A stretch of DNA of 64,000 bases from Belliella calami (GCF_022549695.1 NZ_JAKZGS010000003.1:62001-126000), one strand, 5' to 3'. Counted from the stretch's first letter, positions 42,127-52,943 are shown. The notes: a model not told the origin generated them from the sequence alone. A program made the numbers and translations.

Positions 42127-44307
42127 TTACAATTTATCCTTGATGAATTCAGTCATCATGTTGTACAAATGCCAGCTGGTATTTCCCCCTGAGATTCCAT
42201 GATTTCTGTTTGGATAATAGAAGGAATCAAATTGTTTGTCAGCCTTGACCAAAGCATCTACCAAATCTACTGCATTCTGAAAATGTACATTGTCATCTCC
42301 TGTGCCATGGATCAGAAGCAAATTCCCCTTCAATTTATTTACATGTGTTATTGGGCTGTTGTCATCGTATCCCGCAGCATTCAATTGTGGTGTCTGAAGG
42401 TATCTCTCAGTATAGATTGTATCATAATATCTCCAAGTAGTAACTGGTGCTACTGCAATGGCAGACTTGAATACGTCATTTCCGATCATCAAAGCGAGCG
42501 AAGACATGTAGCCACCATAAGACCATCCCCAAATACCGATTCTACCTTTATCTACAAATGGCAATGTTCCCAAATGCTTAGCTCCTGCGATTTGATCTTC
42601 TACCTCAATTTTTCCTAAATTGGCATATGTGCTGTGCTTGAAATCTCTACCTCTCGCACCAGTGCCTCTATTGTCCACACATACCACAATGTAGCCTTCA
42701 GCGGCTAAGTGATGATGCCAAAAGTCCCGAGCTCCGCCCCAAGAATTTGTGACATTCTGTGATCCCGGCCCTCCATATACATACATCAATACTGGATACT
42801 TATTTGACTCGTCAAAATCTACCGGCTTGATCATATATGCATTCAGAGAAGAACCATCTACTGTCTCAAAGGTGAAAAATTCTTTTTTGGACATAGCGAT
42901 ATTCGTCAGGTTATCTTTAAGTTCCTGATTGTCTTCCAAGATTTGCATCTCTTTTCCAGAGACTTGGTGCAAGGTTACTTTGGATGGTGTATTTGCATCA
43001 CTGTGATAGCCAATAAAGTATTTGAAATCCTTACTCATATTTACAGAGTGTGTTCCTTTGGCTGGTGTAAGGAGTTTTTTTCCTTTTCCATCCATGTTGA
43101 TTACATAGAGATTTCTTTCCAAGGGAGAAGCTTCTGTAGAAATGAAATATATCTTCTTCCCTTTTTCATCTACGCCTACCAGGTTTGTCACTTCCCAGTT
43201 GCCTGAAGTTATTTGACGGATCATTTTTCCGGAGTTGTCATGTTGATAGATATGTTTATAGCCATCTTGCTCGGAAGTTCTGATAAAACCTTTGTTGTCT
43301 TTCAAGAAAAACAAATTATCGTTGTAGTCAAGATCTACATAGGTTTCCGACTTTTCTTGCAAAATCAAATCGCTTTTTCCTGTTTCAGTATTTGCATAAA
43401 ATAAATCAAGCTGATTTTGTAACCTGTTCATTCTCAAAAATGCCAAAGTATTCGAATTGGCAGTCCAATAGATTCTTGGCAAATAGATGTCTTTTTCAGT
43501 TCCAGTATCTACAGTGATAGTTTTTTTCGAATCTAAATCATAAACATGGATACTTACTTCAGCATTTTTCTCGCCAGCTTTAGGGTATTTGAATTTGTAA
43601 TCTTTCGGATACAATTCCCCCCAAGTTTGCATATTGAATTCAGGCACATCGGTTTCATCAAATCTGATAAAAGCAATTTTTTTACCGTCAGGAGACCAAT
43701 CAAATGCTTTTGACATGGAAAATTCCTCTTCGTAAACCCAGTCAGCCGCACCATTGATGATCTCATTCCATTTGCCATCTTTTGTGATTTGGGTGATTGA
43801 ATTGGAAGCAAGCTCTACAACAAAAAGATTGTTGTCTTTCACATAAGCAACTTTGTCATTGTCAGGAGAAAGTGTCGCATACATGATTTTTTCACCATCT
43901 GCGATCAACTGCTTTTCACTGGTTTTCAGATCTACTACATGATTAATGCCTTTGGAAGACCTTCGATAGATTCTTTCAATGTCAGACACAATCAAAGCTT
44001 TTGATTCTTCTGCATTGAAGGTATAGGAGGAGAAATTTATACCGATCTTTTGTCCATCGATCAAGACCTCTTCCTGTTTGCCTGTGGCAACATTGATTTT
44101 CACAACGGAAGGTGCACCTGCTGATCTATTTAGCGAGCTGTAAAACTGACCATCATTCATCCAATTGATTCCATACACCGATTTGGCAGAGAAAGTATTG
44201 GATTTGAAGACGTCTTCAAGCGTGATTTTCTTTTTTTCTTGCGCTATGGCCGTTGAACACAATAGAGTCACAAAAGCTAAAATGCAAATTCGATTTAATA
44301 GATACAT
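42127..44307 (-). CDS. Dipeptidyl peptidase IV-type S9 serine peptidase
   Basis: The 726-residue exported enzyme removes Xaa-Pro dipeptides from peptide N-termini. Signal peptide MYLLNRICILAFVTLLCSTAIAQ; beta-propeller from about 40 to 480 with DWVYEEEF, the Glu pair that binds the substrate amino group; alpha/beta hydrolase from about 490 with GWSYGG (Ser596), GTGDDNVH (Asp671) and NRNHG (His703). The spacing of the triad equals that of human DPP4. It could degrade dietary or other peptides in the periplasm. It lies divergent from the SusC/SusD pair with a 450-base gap. Confidence 0.93.
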   Translation of the reverse strand: MYLLNRICILAFVTLLCSTAIAQEKKKITLEDVFKSNTFSAKSVYGINWMNDGQFYSSLNRSAGAPSVVKINVATGKQEEVLIDGQKIGINFSSYTFNAEESKALIVSDIERIYRRSSKGINHVVDLKTSEKQLIADGEKIMYATLSPDNDKVAYVKDNNLFVVELASNSITQITKDGKWNEIINGAADWVYEEEFSMSKAFDWSPDGKKIAFIRFDETDVPEFNMQTWGELYPKDYKFKYPKAGEKNAEVSIHVYDLDSKKTITVDTGTEKDIYLPRIYWTANSNTLAFLRMNRLQNQLDLFYANTETGKSDLILQEKSETYVDLDYNDNLFFLKDNKGFIRTSEQDGYKHIYQHDNSGKMIRQITSGNWEVTNLVGVDEKGKKIYFISTEASPLERNLYVINMDGKGKKLLTPAKGTHSVNMSKDFKYFIGYHSDANTPSKVTLHQVSGKEMQILEDNQELKDNLTNIAMSKKEFFTFETVDGSSLNAYMIKPVDFDESNKYPVLMYVYGGPGSQNVTNSWGGARDFWHHHLAAEGYIVVCVDNRGTGARGRDFKHSTYANLGKIEVEDQIAGAKHLGTLPFVDKGRIGIWGWSYGGYMSSLALMIGNDVFKSAIAVAPVTTWRYYDTIYTERYLQTPQLNAAGYDDNSPITHVNKLKGNLLLIHGTGDDNVHFQNAVDLVDALVKADKQFDSFYYPNRNHGISGGNTSWHLYNMMTEFIKDKL

Positions 44308-44755
44308 ATTATATTGGAGTTTATTTTCAAGGTGCTAAAATAGAAAAAGCGGCTAAGTTGCCCTAACCGCCTTTCACAAATCACTTAAATATTTCCCAAA
44401 GTTTTTGAAAATTCAAAATTTTTCTAAATAGTTCCATCAATCAATTTTGATAAGATATCATTAGTATGGCTCAGTATTACTCAAGTGATAAATTTTGGTT
44501 TTGCACATAAATTGAAAATTTCCTGAAAAAGAAAATATCACACAATAAAACGTTGTTTTATTTAAATTATAAGTATTTTTAGTTTGAGGCTGTTTTTGGG
44601 ATTTTTTCTCCATTTATAGAAAAATATGACTTTTTTAAACCTAAAATTTAGAATTATTATGAAATTTTAAAGAAGTGTAAGCTATATTTAGCCATCAAAA
44701 AAGGAAATGGTCAAGTGGCCTGTTCTTAAATAAATTAGTTAATCCCACAAATTTT
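44308..44755. other. Long regulatory gap between the DPP IV and susC-like genes
   Basis: This AT-rich 448-base gap must hold both divergent promoters. A weak -7 box TATATTTA at 44683-44690 is 65 bases before the susC-like ATG. No hairpin repeat or gene is seen. Confidence 0.4.
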
Positions 44756-47700
44756 ATGAGAAAAATTTTACTAAGTTTTGTCTTAGTGCTCTTCACAATC
44801 TCATTGGCATGGTCGCAATCGCGCTTAGTGACAGGTAAGGTTGTGTCAGACGAGGAGCCAGAAGGTCTACCAGGTGTTAATGTTGTCTTGAAAGGCACAA
44901 CAACTGGTGTAATTACAGATTTGGATGGAAATTACTCCATCTCGGTACAAGGTGACAATGCGACCCTTGTTTTTAGTTTTATTGGTTATTCTTCAGCAGA
45001 GCAAGCTATTGGTAATAGATCCGTAGTGAATATCACTTTGAATCCAGACACACAGAATTTGGATGAAGTGATTATAGTTGCTTATGGTACTGCTGACAAA
45101 GGAAACTTTGTTGGTTCGGCTATTTCTCTAAAAGCAGATCAAATAGCAAATAGACCGATCAACAACGTTGTGAACGCAATCGAAGGTCAGTCTCCTGGTG
45201 TGATTACCACTTCTGCTTCTGGACAGCCAGGCTCTACACCTAATGTAAGGATTAGAGGTATTGGTTCTGTAAATGCTTCTTCATCACCTTTGTATGTGGT
45301 TGATGGTGTGCCTTTTGATGGTAACCTTTCTAACCTCAACCCAGATGATATCGAAGATATGACTATCTTAAAAGATGCCTCTTCTACTGCACTTTATGGT
45401 TCAAGAGCAGCAAATGGTGTGATCATGATCACCACGAAGAGAGGAAAGAAATCAAAATCTAACTTTACATTCAAGGCGCAGCAAGGTACAGCTTCTAGGG
45501 CTTTGCCTGAATACGATAGAGTAGGTGCTGACCAATATTATCCACTTCAGTGGGAAGCATTGCGAAATTCCCAAATTGGTTCTGGAATAGAACCAGGAGT
45601 TGCCGCACAGTTTGCTTCCAATGAGCTGATCAATACTTTAGGTTATAATATCTATTCAAATGTAGCAGACAATGCTGTTGTTGGTTTAGATGGTCAGTTG
45701 AACCCAAATGCAGTTAGTAATGTAAGAGGCCTTAATTGGTGGGATGAAATCCAAAGAGTTGGAGTAAGGGGAGAGTACAACATGACTTACTCTGGAGCAA
45801 ATGATAAGACGGATTTCTATACTTCAATCAACTATTTGGATGAAGATGGTTATATTTTGAAATCTGATTTTAGAAGGATCACTGCTAGGCTTAATGTAAA
45901 TACGAAAGTTACGGATTGGTTGAAAACAGGTATCAATGTGTCAGGTACCAAAAGTGAAGGGAATAACTCAAGAACTGGCAGTTCTTCATCATTTGTTAAT
46001 CCTTTTTTCACAGCTAGAGCAATTGGACCCATTTATCCAGTATATGCACAGGATTTTCAAACTGGAGAATATATATTAGATGCTACAGGAAACAGAATCT
46101 TTGATTCAAGGGATTTGATCCAGTTAGGTTTGCCTACTGGTGGAGCGGGTTCTTTTCCAGGAAGACATGTGGTTCAAGAGACTTTACTAAATGATGATTT
46201 ATTCAATCGAGTGGCACTTTCTACCCGTGCTTATGTTGAAGCAACATTCTTAAAGAATTTTACTTTCAGGTTGAATGTAGCCAACGATTATACTACTCTG
46301 TTGAACTCTGCTTATGACAATACGATCATTGGTGATGGAGCTCCAGCAGGTAGAGCAAGCAGACAAAACAATCAAACTGATTCATATACAGTCAATCAGT
46401 TGTTGACTTACTCTAATACGTTCCAAGATAAACATTTTCTTGAAGTATTATTGGGTCATGAGCATTACGATTACAGATTCCAAAGGCAAAGTATTTCGAA
46501 ACAAGATCAAGTACTGTTAGGAAATACAGAGTTGGTTAACTTTGTGACCATCAATAGTGCAAGTAGTTTTGCAAATAGAGAGACTTTAGAGTCTTATTTC
46601 AGTAGAGTTAATTATGTGTTTGATGATAAATACTCATTCTCTGCTTCCTTGAGAACTGATGGTTCTTCAAGGTTTGCCCCTGATTCAAGATGGGGAGTAT
46701 TTTATTCTGTAGGTGCTGCTTGGAGTATTGACAAAGAGGATTTCTTCAGTTCTAATTTCTTCCAAATGTTGAAGCTACGCGCAGCTTATGGAGAAGTTGG
46801 TAACAATGGCGTTTTGACTAGTGATAATTTGCAAGATTACTATCCGTCTCAAGCGCTGTATGATCTTGGATTTAACAATGCTGGAGAACCGGGTATCAGA
46901 CAAGCTTCATTGTCTAACGATGATTTGACATGGGAAAAGAACGCTACTTATGATATTGGGATTGATTTTGCTTTTGCAAACAAGTTCTCTGGTTCATTTG
47001 AATATTTCAATAGAGGATCAGATGCATTGTTATTCAATGTGCCACTTTCTTTGACTACTGGGATTTCAAGTATTTCTAGAAATACAGGTACGATGCAAAA
47101 CAGAGGTTTTGAATTCAACATAGGAGGAGATGTATATAGAAGAGGAGACTTTGCTTGGAATTTAAATTTCAACATTTCCACATTTAAAAATGAATTCAAA
47201 AAGCTTCCTTTTGAAGAATTGGTTTCTGGAACCAAAAAACTTAGAGTTGGAAACGGTATTAATGATTTTTGGTTACGTGAATGGTACGGTGTTGATCCTG
47301 AAACAGGAGAAGGTCTTTACAGAGTAGATAACTATGAAGCGGATAATGCAGCACATAGAATTATTGGTTCTGATACATTGACAAGTGTATTGAATCAAGC
47401 TAGGTTCCATTATGCAGGTTCGTCTATTCCTGATTTCTTTGGTGGGCTGAACAATACATTCACCTATAAAAATTTCAGTTTGAATGTATTGGTGTCTTAC
47501 GCTGTAGGAGGAGATTTTTACGATAATACATACCAAAGTTTGATGAGTGCCGATCCTAACGGTAGAGCAGTACATGTTGACTTGTTGGATAGATGGCAGC
47601 AACCTGGTGATATTACCAATGTGCCAAAGATGGATGTATCGGGTGCCGCCCAAACTGATGGAGCTTCTGACAGATGGCTAGTAGATGGATCTTATTTGAA

Positions 47701-47911
47701 TTTACGTTCCGTAAATTTATCATACAGATTATCAAAGCCTATGCTTGACAAATTGAAGCTTCAAGGGGCAACTGTGTATTTGGGAGGAGAAAATCTAGGA
47801 TGGTGGTCTCAAAGAAAAGGAATGCATGTCTCAGGTACATTTGGTGGTACAAGCTCCAACGTCTTTACCCCAGCTAGAACATTTACTTTAGGTATAAATG
47901 TTAACCTTTAA
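44756..47911 (+). CDS. SusC/RagA-type TonB-dependent outer-membrane transporter
   Basis: The 1051-residue protein has a signal peptide (MRKILLSFVLVLFTISLAWS), a carboxypeptidase-like domain (residues 24-100, VTGKVVSDEEPEGLPGVNVV), a plug domain (about 115-230, with PLYVVDGVPFDGNLSNLNPD and ILKDASSTALYGSRAANGVI) and a 22-strand barrel ending in FTLGINVNL. It imports ligands that the SusD lipoprotein binds. There is no glycan-degrading enzyme and no sigma/anti-sigma pair nearby, so the ligand is open; the divergent DPP IV gene hints at peptides. SusD-like gene follows at 6 bases. Confidence 0.95.
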   Translation: MRKILLSFVLVLFTISLAWSQSRLVTGKVVSDEEPEGLPGVNVVLKGTTTGVITDLDGNYSISVQGDNATLVFSFIGYSSAEQAIGNRSVVNITLNPDTQNLDEVIIVAYGTADKGNFVGSAISLKADQIANRPINNVVNAIEGQSPGVITTSASGQPGSTPNVRIRGIGSVNASSSPLYVVDGVPFDGNLSNLNPDDIEDMTILKDASSTALYGSRAANGVIMITTKRGKKSKSNFTFKAQQGTASRALPEYDRVGADQYYPLQWEALRNSQIGSGIEPGVAAQFASNELINTLGYNIYSNVADNAVVGLDGQLNPNAVSNVRGLNWWDEIQRVGVRGEYNMTYSGANDKTDFYTSINYLDEDGYILKSDFRRITARLNVNTKVTDWLKTGINVSGTKSEGNNSRTGSSSSFVNPFFTARAIGPIYPVYAQDFQTGEYILDATGNRIFDSRDLIQLGLPTGGAGSFPGRHVVQETLLNDDLFNRVALSTRAYVEATFLKNFTFRLNVANDYTTLLNSAYDNTIIGDGAPAGRASRQNNQTDSYTVNQLLTYSNTFQDKHFLEVLLGHEHYDYRFQRQSISKQDQVLLGNTELVNFVTINSASSFANRETLESYFSRVNYVFDDKYSFSASLRTDGSSRFAPDSRWGVFYSVGAAWSIDKEDFFSSNFFQMLKLRAAYGEVGNNGVLTSDNLQDYYPSQALYDLGFNNAGEPGIRQASLSNDDLTWEKNATYDIGIDFAFANKFSGSFEYFNRGSDALLFNVPLSLTTGISSISRNTGTMQNRGFEFNIGGDVYRRGDFAWNLNFNISTFKNEFKKLPFEELVSGTKKLRVGNGINDFWLREWYGVDPETGEGLYRVDNYEADNAAHRIIGSDTLTSVLNQARFHYAGSSIPDFFGGLNNTFTYKNFSLNVLVSYAVGGDFYDNTYQSLMSADPNGRAVHVDLLDRWQQPGDITNVPKMDVSGAAQTDGASDRWLVDGSYLNLRSVNLSYRLSKPMLDKLKLQGATVYLGGENLGWWSQRKGMHVSGTFGGTSSNVFTPARTFTLGINVNL

Positions 47912-47923
47912 TATTGAATGATT

Positions 47924-49417
47924 ATGAACAAGATATATAACAAATTATTCATTTTACTGGCATTGTTTTTTGTCAGTTGTGATGAAGATTTTCTCAATGA
48001 AATCCCAACTGATGCGGTTTCGGAAGAATTGGTTTTTACCAATATTAGCAACGCTTGGGCTGCTATCAACGGGATACATAGGTCACTTTATGTGAGATAT
48101 GATTCACAAGGACAGCCTGGAGAAGGTGGAGTGATGATGTATAGAGAAGTATTAGCCGAAGATGTGGTACTTACTACTCAAGGAAATGGTTGGCATGTAG
48201 GGAATTCTCGTTGGTTAAATCATATGAATGAGAATAATGGCGATGTTCGTTTTGTTTGGAGATTTTATTATCTACTTATTGCAAACGCCAATATGATCAT
48301 AGCCAATATTGATGATACACCAGGTGCACAATCGGAGAAAGATGAAATCAAAGGTCAAGCTTATGCATACAGAGCATGGGCTCATTGGAGTTTGGTACAG
48401 ATGTTCGCCGAAAGATATGATGCAGGTGGAGCCAATACCCAATTGGGTGTTCCTTTGGCACTCGAACCTATCACTGAAGGTGGTCCTAGAAATACAGTTG
48501 CTGAGGTTTATGAGCAGGTGAATGCAGATTTGGATGTAGCAATTTCTCTTTTGACTGAAAGAAGAAACAACAAATCACACTTCAACCAAGCAATTGTAAG
48601 AGGTGTCAAAGCAAGAGTGGCGTTAACCCAAGGAAATTATGCATTGGCAGCACAGTTGGCGAACCAAGCTAGGTCAGGATATGCTTTGATGTCCCAAGAC
48701 CAACTTTATGAAGGTTTTAATGATGTAGGTAATCCAGAATGGATGTGGGGTTCTGCTCAGCAAGATGATCAGCAAACTTTCTTTGCATCTTTCTTCGCCT
48801 ATATGTCATTGAATTTCAACTCAACTAACATTAGACAAAATCCTAAAGCAATCAATAGTACATTATATGCCCAAATCTCCGATACTGATGCGAGAAAAGG
48901 ACTTTGGGATCCTAATGCAGGTACTGCTTCTTTGAGAGATCCTTTTATCGATGAAATGACGCTTTCTAGCTTTGCTAAGATCAATTACATGAACAGGAAA
49001 TTCTTAGCTCAAGCCAATGCTTCATCTGTTGGAGATGTTCCGTACATGAGAGCTGCAGAAATGTACCTTATCGAAGCTGAAGCTTTGGCTAGGGCTGGTC
49101 AGAATGGTCCTGCTCAAGATGTATTGTTCGAACTTGCTTCTGCAAGAGACGATGCTTATACCAAATCAACTAGCACTGGTCAAACTTTGATCAATGAAAT
49201 TTTGATCCAAAGAAGAGTAGAGCTTTGGGGTGAAGGATTTAGATGGTATGATTTGAAGCGTTTGAATTTGCCTTTGGATAGAACAGGAGCGAATCATGTT
49301 GCTTCTGTAATAAACCAAAAATTCACAGAGCCTGCAGGAAGTCCTAGATGGCAATGGAAAATCCCTCTTGATGAATTAAATGCCAATGAATTTATGGTTC
49401 AGAATCCTGGTGATTAA
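47924..49417 (+). CDS. SusD/RagB-type surface lipoprotein
   Basis: From MNKIYNKLFILLALFFVSC the protein has 497 residues; ATG at 47918 is possible. Lipobox FFVSC, then DEDFLNEIPTDAVSEE, the typical start. TPR-like helices (RVALTQGNYALAAQLANQAR) and the C-terminal SusD region (ILIQRRVELWGEGFRWYDLK) are present. It forms the lid of the SusC-like channel encoded before it. Substrate unknown. A terminator follows after 28 bases. Confidence 0.94.
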   Translation: MNKIYNKLFILLALFFVSCDEDFLNEIPTDAVSEELVFTNISNAWAAINGIHRSLYVRYDSQGQPGEGGVMMYREVLAEDVVLTTQGNGWHVGNSRWLNHMNENNGDVRFVWRFYYLLIANANMIIANIDDTPGAQSEKDEIKGQAYAYRAWAHWSLVQMFAERYDAGGANTQLGVPLALEPITEGGPRNTVAEVYEQVNADLDVAISLLTERRNNKSHFNQAIVRGVKARVALTQGNYALAAQLANQARSGYALMSQDQLYEGFNDVGNPEWMWGSAQQDDQQTFFASFFAYMSLNFNSTNIRQNPKAINSTLYAQISDTDARKGLWDPNAGTASLRDPFIDEMTLSSFAKINYMNRKFLAQANASSVGDVPYMRAAEMYLIEAEALARAGQNGPAQDVLFELASARDDAYTKSTSTGQTLINEILIQRRVELWGEGFRWYDLKRLNLPLDRTGANHVASVINQKFTEPAGSPRWQWKIPLDELNANEFMVQNPGD

Positions 49418-49444
49418 TTTTTCATAAATTCTATTATTGATTTT

Positions 49445-49482
49445 AGCCCAGCCCAGATTTATTTTGGGCTGGGCTTTTTTAT
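49445..49482 (+). terminator. Terminator of the susCD-like operon
   Basis: AGCCCAGCCCA pairs with TGGGCTGGGCT around GATTTATTT and is followed by TTTTTTA. Confidence 0.92.
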
Positions 49483-49535
49483 TTTATTTAACTCTTTTTC
49501 TATCTTCATGAAAATTTACATACTTTCAGCCCCCC

Positions 49536-50525
49536 ATGAAGAAAAAAATAGCCTTGGTCACCGGTGGATTTACAGGTGAGTCTGTAGTCTCTCTCAAAAG
49601 TGCAGCTGTCGTAGAGAAAAACCTCGACCATGATTTATATGATGTTTTTAAAATCTTGATCTATCCTGGAAATTGGTACTACCTGACTTTTTCAGGAGAG
49701 AAAATTCCCGTAGACTTAAATGATTTTTCAATAGTTTTGGATGGAAGTAAAATCACTTTTGATGGCGTGTTTAATATTCTACACGGCTCTCCTGGTGAAG
49801 ATGGGAAACTGGCTGGGTATTTCGATATGTTGGGAATCCCTTACACTACTTGTGATGCCATAACTTCAGCCATCACCATGAACAAAGGTTACACAAAAGC
49901 TATTGTGCAAAGTATTCCCGAGCTTTTTGTGGCCCGATCTTTTCATCTTTTCAAAAATACCGAGGAAAGAAGAGAACAGATTTTACACGATTTGAGATTG
50001 CCACTTTTTATCAAACCGAATAGCGGTGGAAGTAGCATTGGGATGTCAAAAGTAAAAGAACCTAATGAACTGAAAGAGGCTTTGGACAAAGCTTTTGCGG
50101 AGGATTCTCAAGTTTTGGTGGAAGAATTTGTATCTGGAAGAGAGTTTTCTATTGGGATATTTAATACCAAGGGAAAAACAACAGTTTTACCTGCAACAGA
50201 AATTGTGAGCAGCAAAGAATTTTTTGATTTTGAAGCCAAGTATTCACCTGGTGTGACTGAGGAGATCACTCCTGGTAGAATGAGTGAGGAAGAAGTCGAA
50301 AGGGTAAACAGAATCTGTGAAAAAATTTATCTCAAACTGAATTGCAAAGGTGCAGTCAGGGTAGATTATTTCTTGGAACATGAAACAGGAAAGTTCTATT
50401 TTATCGAAATCAACACTGTCCCTGGACAGACAGAAACAAGCTTGATATCACAACAAGTCAAAGCCATTGGGATGACGATCAAGCAGTTTTATACAGATTT
50501 GATAGAAGAGATGTTTGAAGATTGA
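49536..50525 (+). CDS. ddl: D-alanine--D-alanine ligase
   Basis: Ddl joins two D-alanines for peptidoglycan. The 329-residue ATP-grasp protein has VTGGFTGESVVSLKSA at the start, FNILHGSPGEDGKLAGYFDM, the ATP loop PLFIKPNSGGSSIGMSKV and the metal/substrate motif YFIEINTVPGQTETSLIS. Expected length. It is alone, with a terminator after it. Confidence 0.96.
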   Translation: MKKKIALVTGGFTGESVVSLKSAAVVEKNLDHDLYDVFKILIYPGNWYYLTFSGEKIPVDLNDFSIVLDGSKITFDGVFNILHGSPGEDGKLAGYFDMLGIPYTTCDAITSAITMNKGYTKAIVQSIPELFVARSFHLFKNTEERREQILHDLRLPLFIKPNSGGSSIGMSKVKEPNELKEALDKAFAEDSQVLVEEFVSGREFSIGIFNTKGKTTVLPATEIVSSKEFFDFEAKYSPGVTEEITPGRMSEEEVERVNRICEKIYLKLNCKGAVRVDYFLEHETGKFYFIEINTVPGQTETSLISQQVKAIGMTIKQFYTDLIEEMFED

Positions 50526-50595
50526 AAATTATAAAATTGAAAAATTCATTTTCTAGGACTTGAGTTCATATAATTCCGAAAAGAAAACTTCTAAT

Positions 50596-50632
50596 AGACC
50601 TGGCAGGTTTTAAAAACCAGTCAGGTCTTTTA
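50596..50632 (+). terminator. Terminator of ddl
   Basis: AGACCTG (50596-50602) pairs with CAGGTCT (50622-50628), inner GGTTTT/AAAACC, then TTTT. Confidence 0.75.
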
Positions 50633-50648
50633 GTATGGTAATCTTTTT

Positions 50649-52943
50649 TTATTTTTTTATAAACTTAATTCTGTGCTGCTTTTCTCCTTCATGGATAAGA
50701 AGAAAATAAATACCAGGGCTCAAATTTGAGGAATCAAAAGAATCTTTGAAGACCTGTAGAGCGTCAGAAAAACGTATCAAGCCGTCCGTGCCAATGACCT
50801 GAATGAATGTATCCTTTTGATTATAACTTGATGTCATAATTAAATGGAGTTGTTCTGATCCTAGTGGGTTTGGATACAGTTTTGGTATTTCCAACTCATT
50901 CCAAGAGCCCTCTAATCTAAATACTTTACTATATGTACCTTTTTCATCCCTATCAATCTGCTTGATCCTGTAATAGATATTGTTCCAAGGTCTCTGTTCA
51001 GCATATTCATAGCTGTAGGTTCGCGGACTTTCTGTATCTCCTTGACTTGCCAATTCATGAATCATTTCAAAATGATCCACTCCATTAATAGAGCCCTCTA
51101 TTTGGAATGCATTATTATCAACTTCTTTACCTAAAGTCCAATGAATATTTATTTTGCCGTTCTCCAAAATGGCTTTCGTCTCAAGCCATTCTACTGGAAG
51201 AATCGAAAGTACCCGATAGCTTCCGATAGTGAAAGTGGTGTTGTTGAGGTCTGAAAACACCAAATCTCTCCTTGCCCAAAGAGTGTCAGTGTCCACACCA
51301 GGAAGATGAAGCCCTGGAGCTGCGAGGCCATTGCTGACGATTCTTATGTCATCTACATTGTCTACAATAAGATTTTCTGCTGCCAGTTCCATCGAAATTG
51401 GGTCAGAACTGGATGATAAGCCAGAAAGCTCAAAATATGAATTGAGTTGATACATGATTGGTGTCCCATCATTATCATCATACATTGGATCCCAATTCGC
51501 TCCGGGAATCTCTATAAAGCGGATATTGAGATTGCCTCCTGGTGTATTTCCTATCAAGCGCATCCTTCTCACTCCACCTTGATAGGCATCTTCAAAAGGA
51601 AAAGTCGCATTTGACGGAGTAAAGGTTGAAGGGATGTTATTGTAGGAAAGGTTATGGAGATTTAGCCACTCTCCACCTTCATAAAGGTATTCACCTGTCC
51701 CACTTGTGTTGAGGTACAGGTCAAATCCATTGAAGTTCACTTGCCCATTTTTCATTAGAAAATTGTCTTTCACCAATAGATCATTATCAAGTGAAAGGCT
51801 ATTGCTTGGTTTGTTGATTTCAATTTGAGATAAATTCATCTCCCAGTTTGTCACCTGCTGATTACCTGTTCCTTCAAATCTGATGAAAGTTGGCCCATCA
51901 GTAGGTTCAGGGCCAGAGATTCTCCCTATATCTCCGGTGACAAAAATTGAGTCTAGCAATACTTTACTTGCAGCATTTTCAAAATAGAGATTGTGGTAGG
52001 ATCTTGGAAGATCGGATGGTGCAAATGAACTACTTATCATGTTTTGGGTCCCATTATCCGAAGCATATGTGACATTCCCTTCCATGCGAAACTCAGCAGC
52101 CTCCATCTGTGGATTGTTTCCCAACAAAATAAAATTGGCATTTGGCTTAAGGTGAAACAAGCCAGCTGGAATTGTCCCTGATCTTCGAATGATTTGTGCA
52201 GTAGGTGGTCCAGGACATTCACTGACCAACGTCGCCCCTGATTTGATTATCAGTTCACCATAGGGATTTGTTCCATTAAAGGCAGGTATATCTTGCGTGT
52301 TAAAAGAAAAAGTAGAACATGCAGGTTCTCCTACTGTGTTTAAAGTCTGCAATACTGTTCCACTTTCAATGTGGAATGCATTTGCCTTAAAGGCTGCATT
52401 AACAATCAATGTCTGACCAGCATTGGCACGAAACTTAACTTGGTATTTGCTATTAAATGTATTTCCACTCCAAGAACTTCTATCTACCACTATCCTTGAA
52501 TTTCCGACAAATACTATGCTGCCTGTGACTGGATAGATCCAATCTGTACTTGCGTTCGACAAGTTATTGATGAAAAATGTACCAGCATTTGTTTCGAACG
52601 CACGCAAACTACCGTTTACCTCCAATTCAAAAGTTTGTAGGTTTAGTTTTCTTCCTGGGGAAGCTGCGCTGAAAAGGTAAAGATCATTTACTCTTTCTGT
52701 ATTTGTGAGCCTAACTTCGTGATTTTGCTGTATAAAAACATTGTTGGAAATGTTGGGCTTCGCTGTAGCTGCAATCCATGCCGTACCATCCCATATTTCC
52801 CAAACCAAGGGATTGTCAAAATCCCCAGAGGCAATAGTCCTATAATCACCTACAGTTAATGGAATTTGCGAAAATGATAGGTCGGTAAAGAAAAGATAAA
52901 AAGGAATAAACAAGATAATCCTGTAAATTCGTATCGAATTCAT
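50649..52943 (-). CDS. Large secreted protein with T9SS type A sorting domain
   Basis: I start at MNSIRIYRIILFIPFYLFFT (52943), giving a signal peptide ending before QIPLTVGDYR and 764 residues; a longer open frame to 53051 would run into the divergent gene's start. The N-terminal part (residues 35-120) and repeats of Gly/Asn-rich beta-strands suggest a beta-helix or Ig-like adhesin (TASGDFDNPLVWEIWDGT). The C-terminal 75 residues (PKLYPNPLGSEQLHLI to GIYFLLIHEGEKQHRIKFIK) are a type IX sorting tail (Por_Secre_tail). Cell-surface protein of unknown binding. Confidence 0.85.
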   Translation of the reverse strand: MNSIRIYRIILFIPFYLFFTDLSFSQIPLTVGDYRTIASGDFDNPLVWEIWDGTAWIAATAKPNISNNVFIQQNHEVRLTNTERVNDLYLFSAASPGRKLNLQTFELEVNGSLRAFETNAGTFFINNLSNASTDWIYPVTGSIVFVGNSRIVVDRSSWSGNTFNSKYQVKFRANAGQTLIVNAAFKANAFHIESGTVLQTLNTVGEPACSTFSFNTQDIPAFNGTNPYGELIIKSGATLVSECPGPPTAQIIRRSGTIPAGLFHLKPNANFILLGNNPQMEAAEFRMEGNVTYASDNGTQNMISSSFAPSDLPRSYHNLYFENAASKVLLDSIFVTGDIGRISGPEPTDGPTFIRFEGTGNQQVTNWEMNLSQIEINKPSNSLSLDNDLLVKDNFLMKNGQVNFNGFDLYLNTSGTGEYLYEGGEWLNLHNLSYNNIPSTFTPSNATFPFEDAYQGGVRRMRLIGNTPGGNLNIRFIEIPGANWDPMYDDNDGTPIMYQLNSYFELSGLSSSSDPISMELAAENLIVDNVDDIRIVSNGLAAPGLHLPGVDTDTLWARRDLVFSDLNNTTFTIGSYRVLSILPVEWLETKAILENGKINIHWTLGKEVDNNAFQIEGSINGVDHFEMIHELASQGDTESPRTYSYEYAEQRPWNNIYYRIKQIDRDEKGTYSKVFRLEGSWNELEIPKLYPNPLGSEQLHLIMTSSYNQKDTFIQVIGTDGLIRFSDALQVFKDSFDSSNLSPGIYFLLIHEGEKQHRIKFIKK

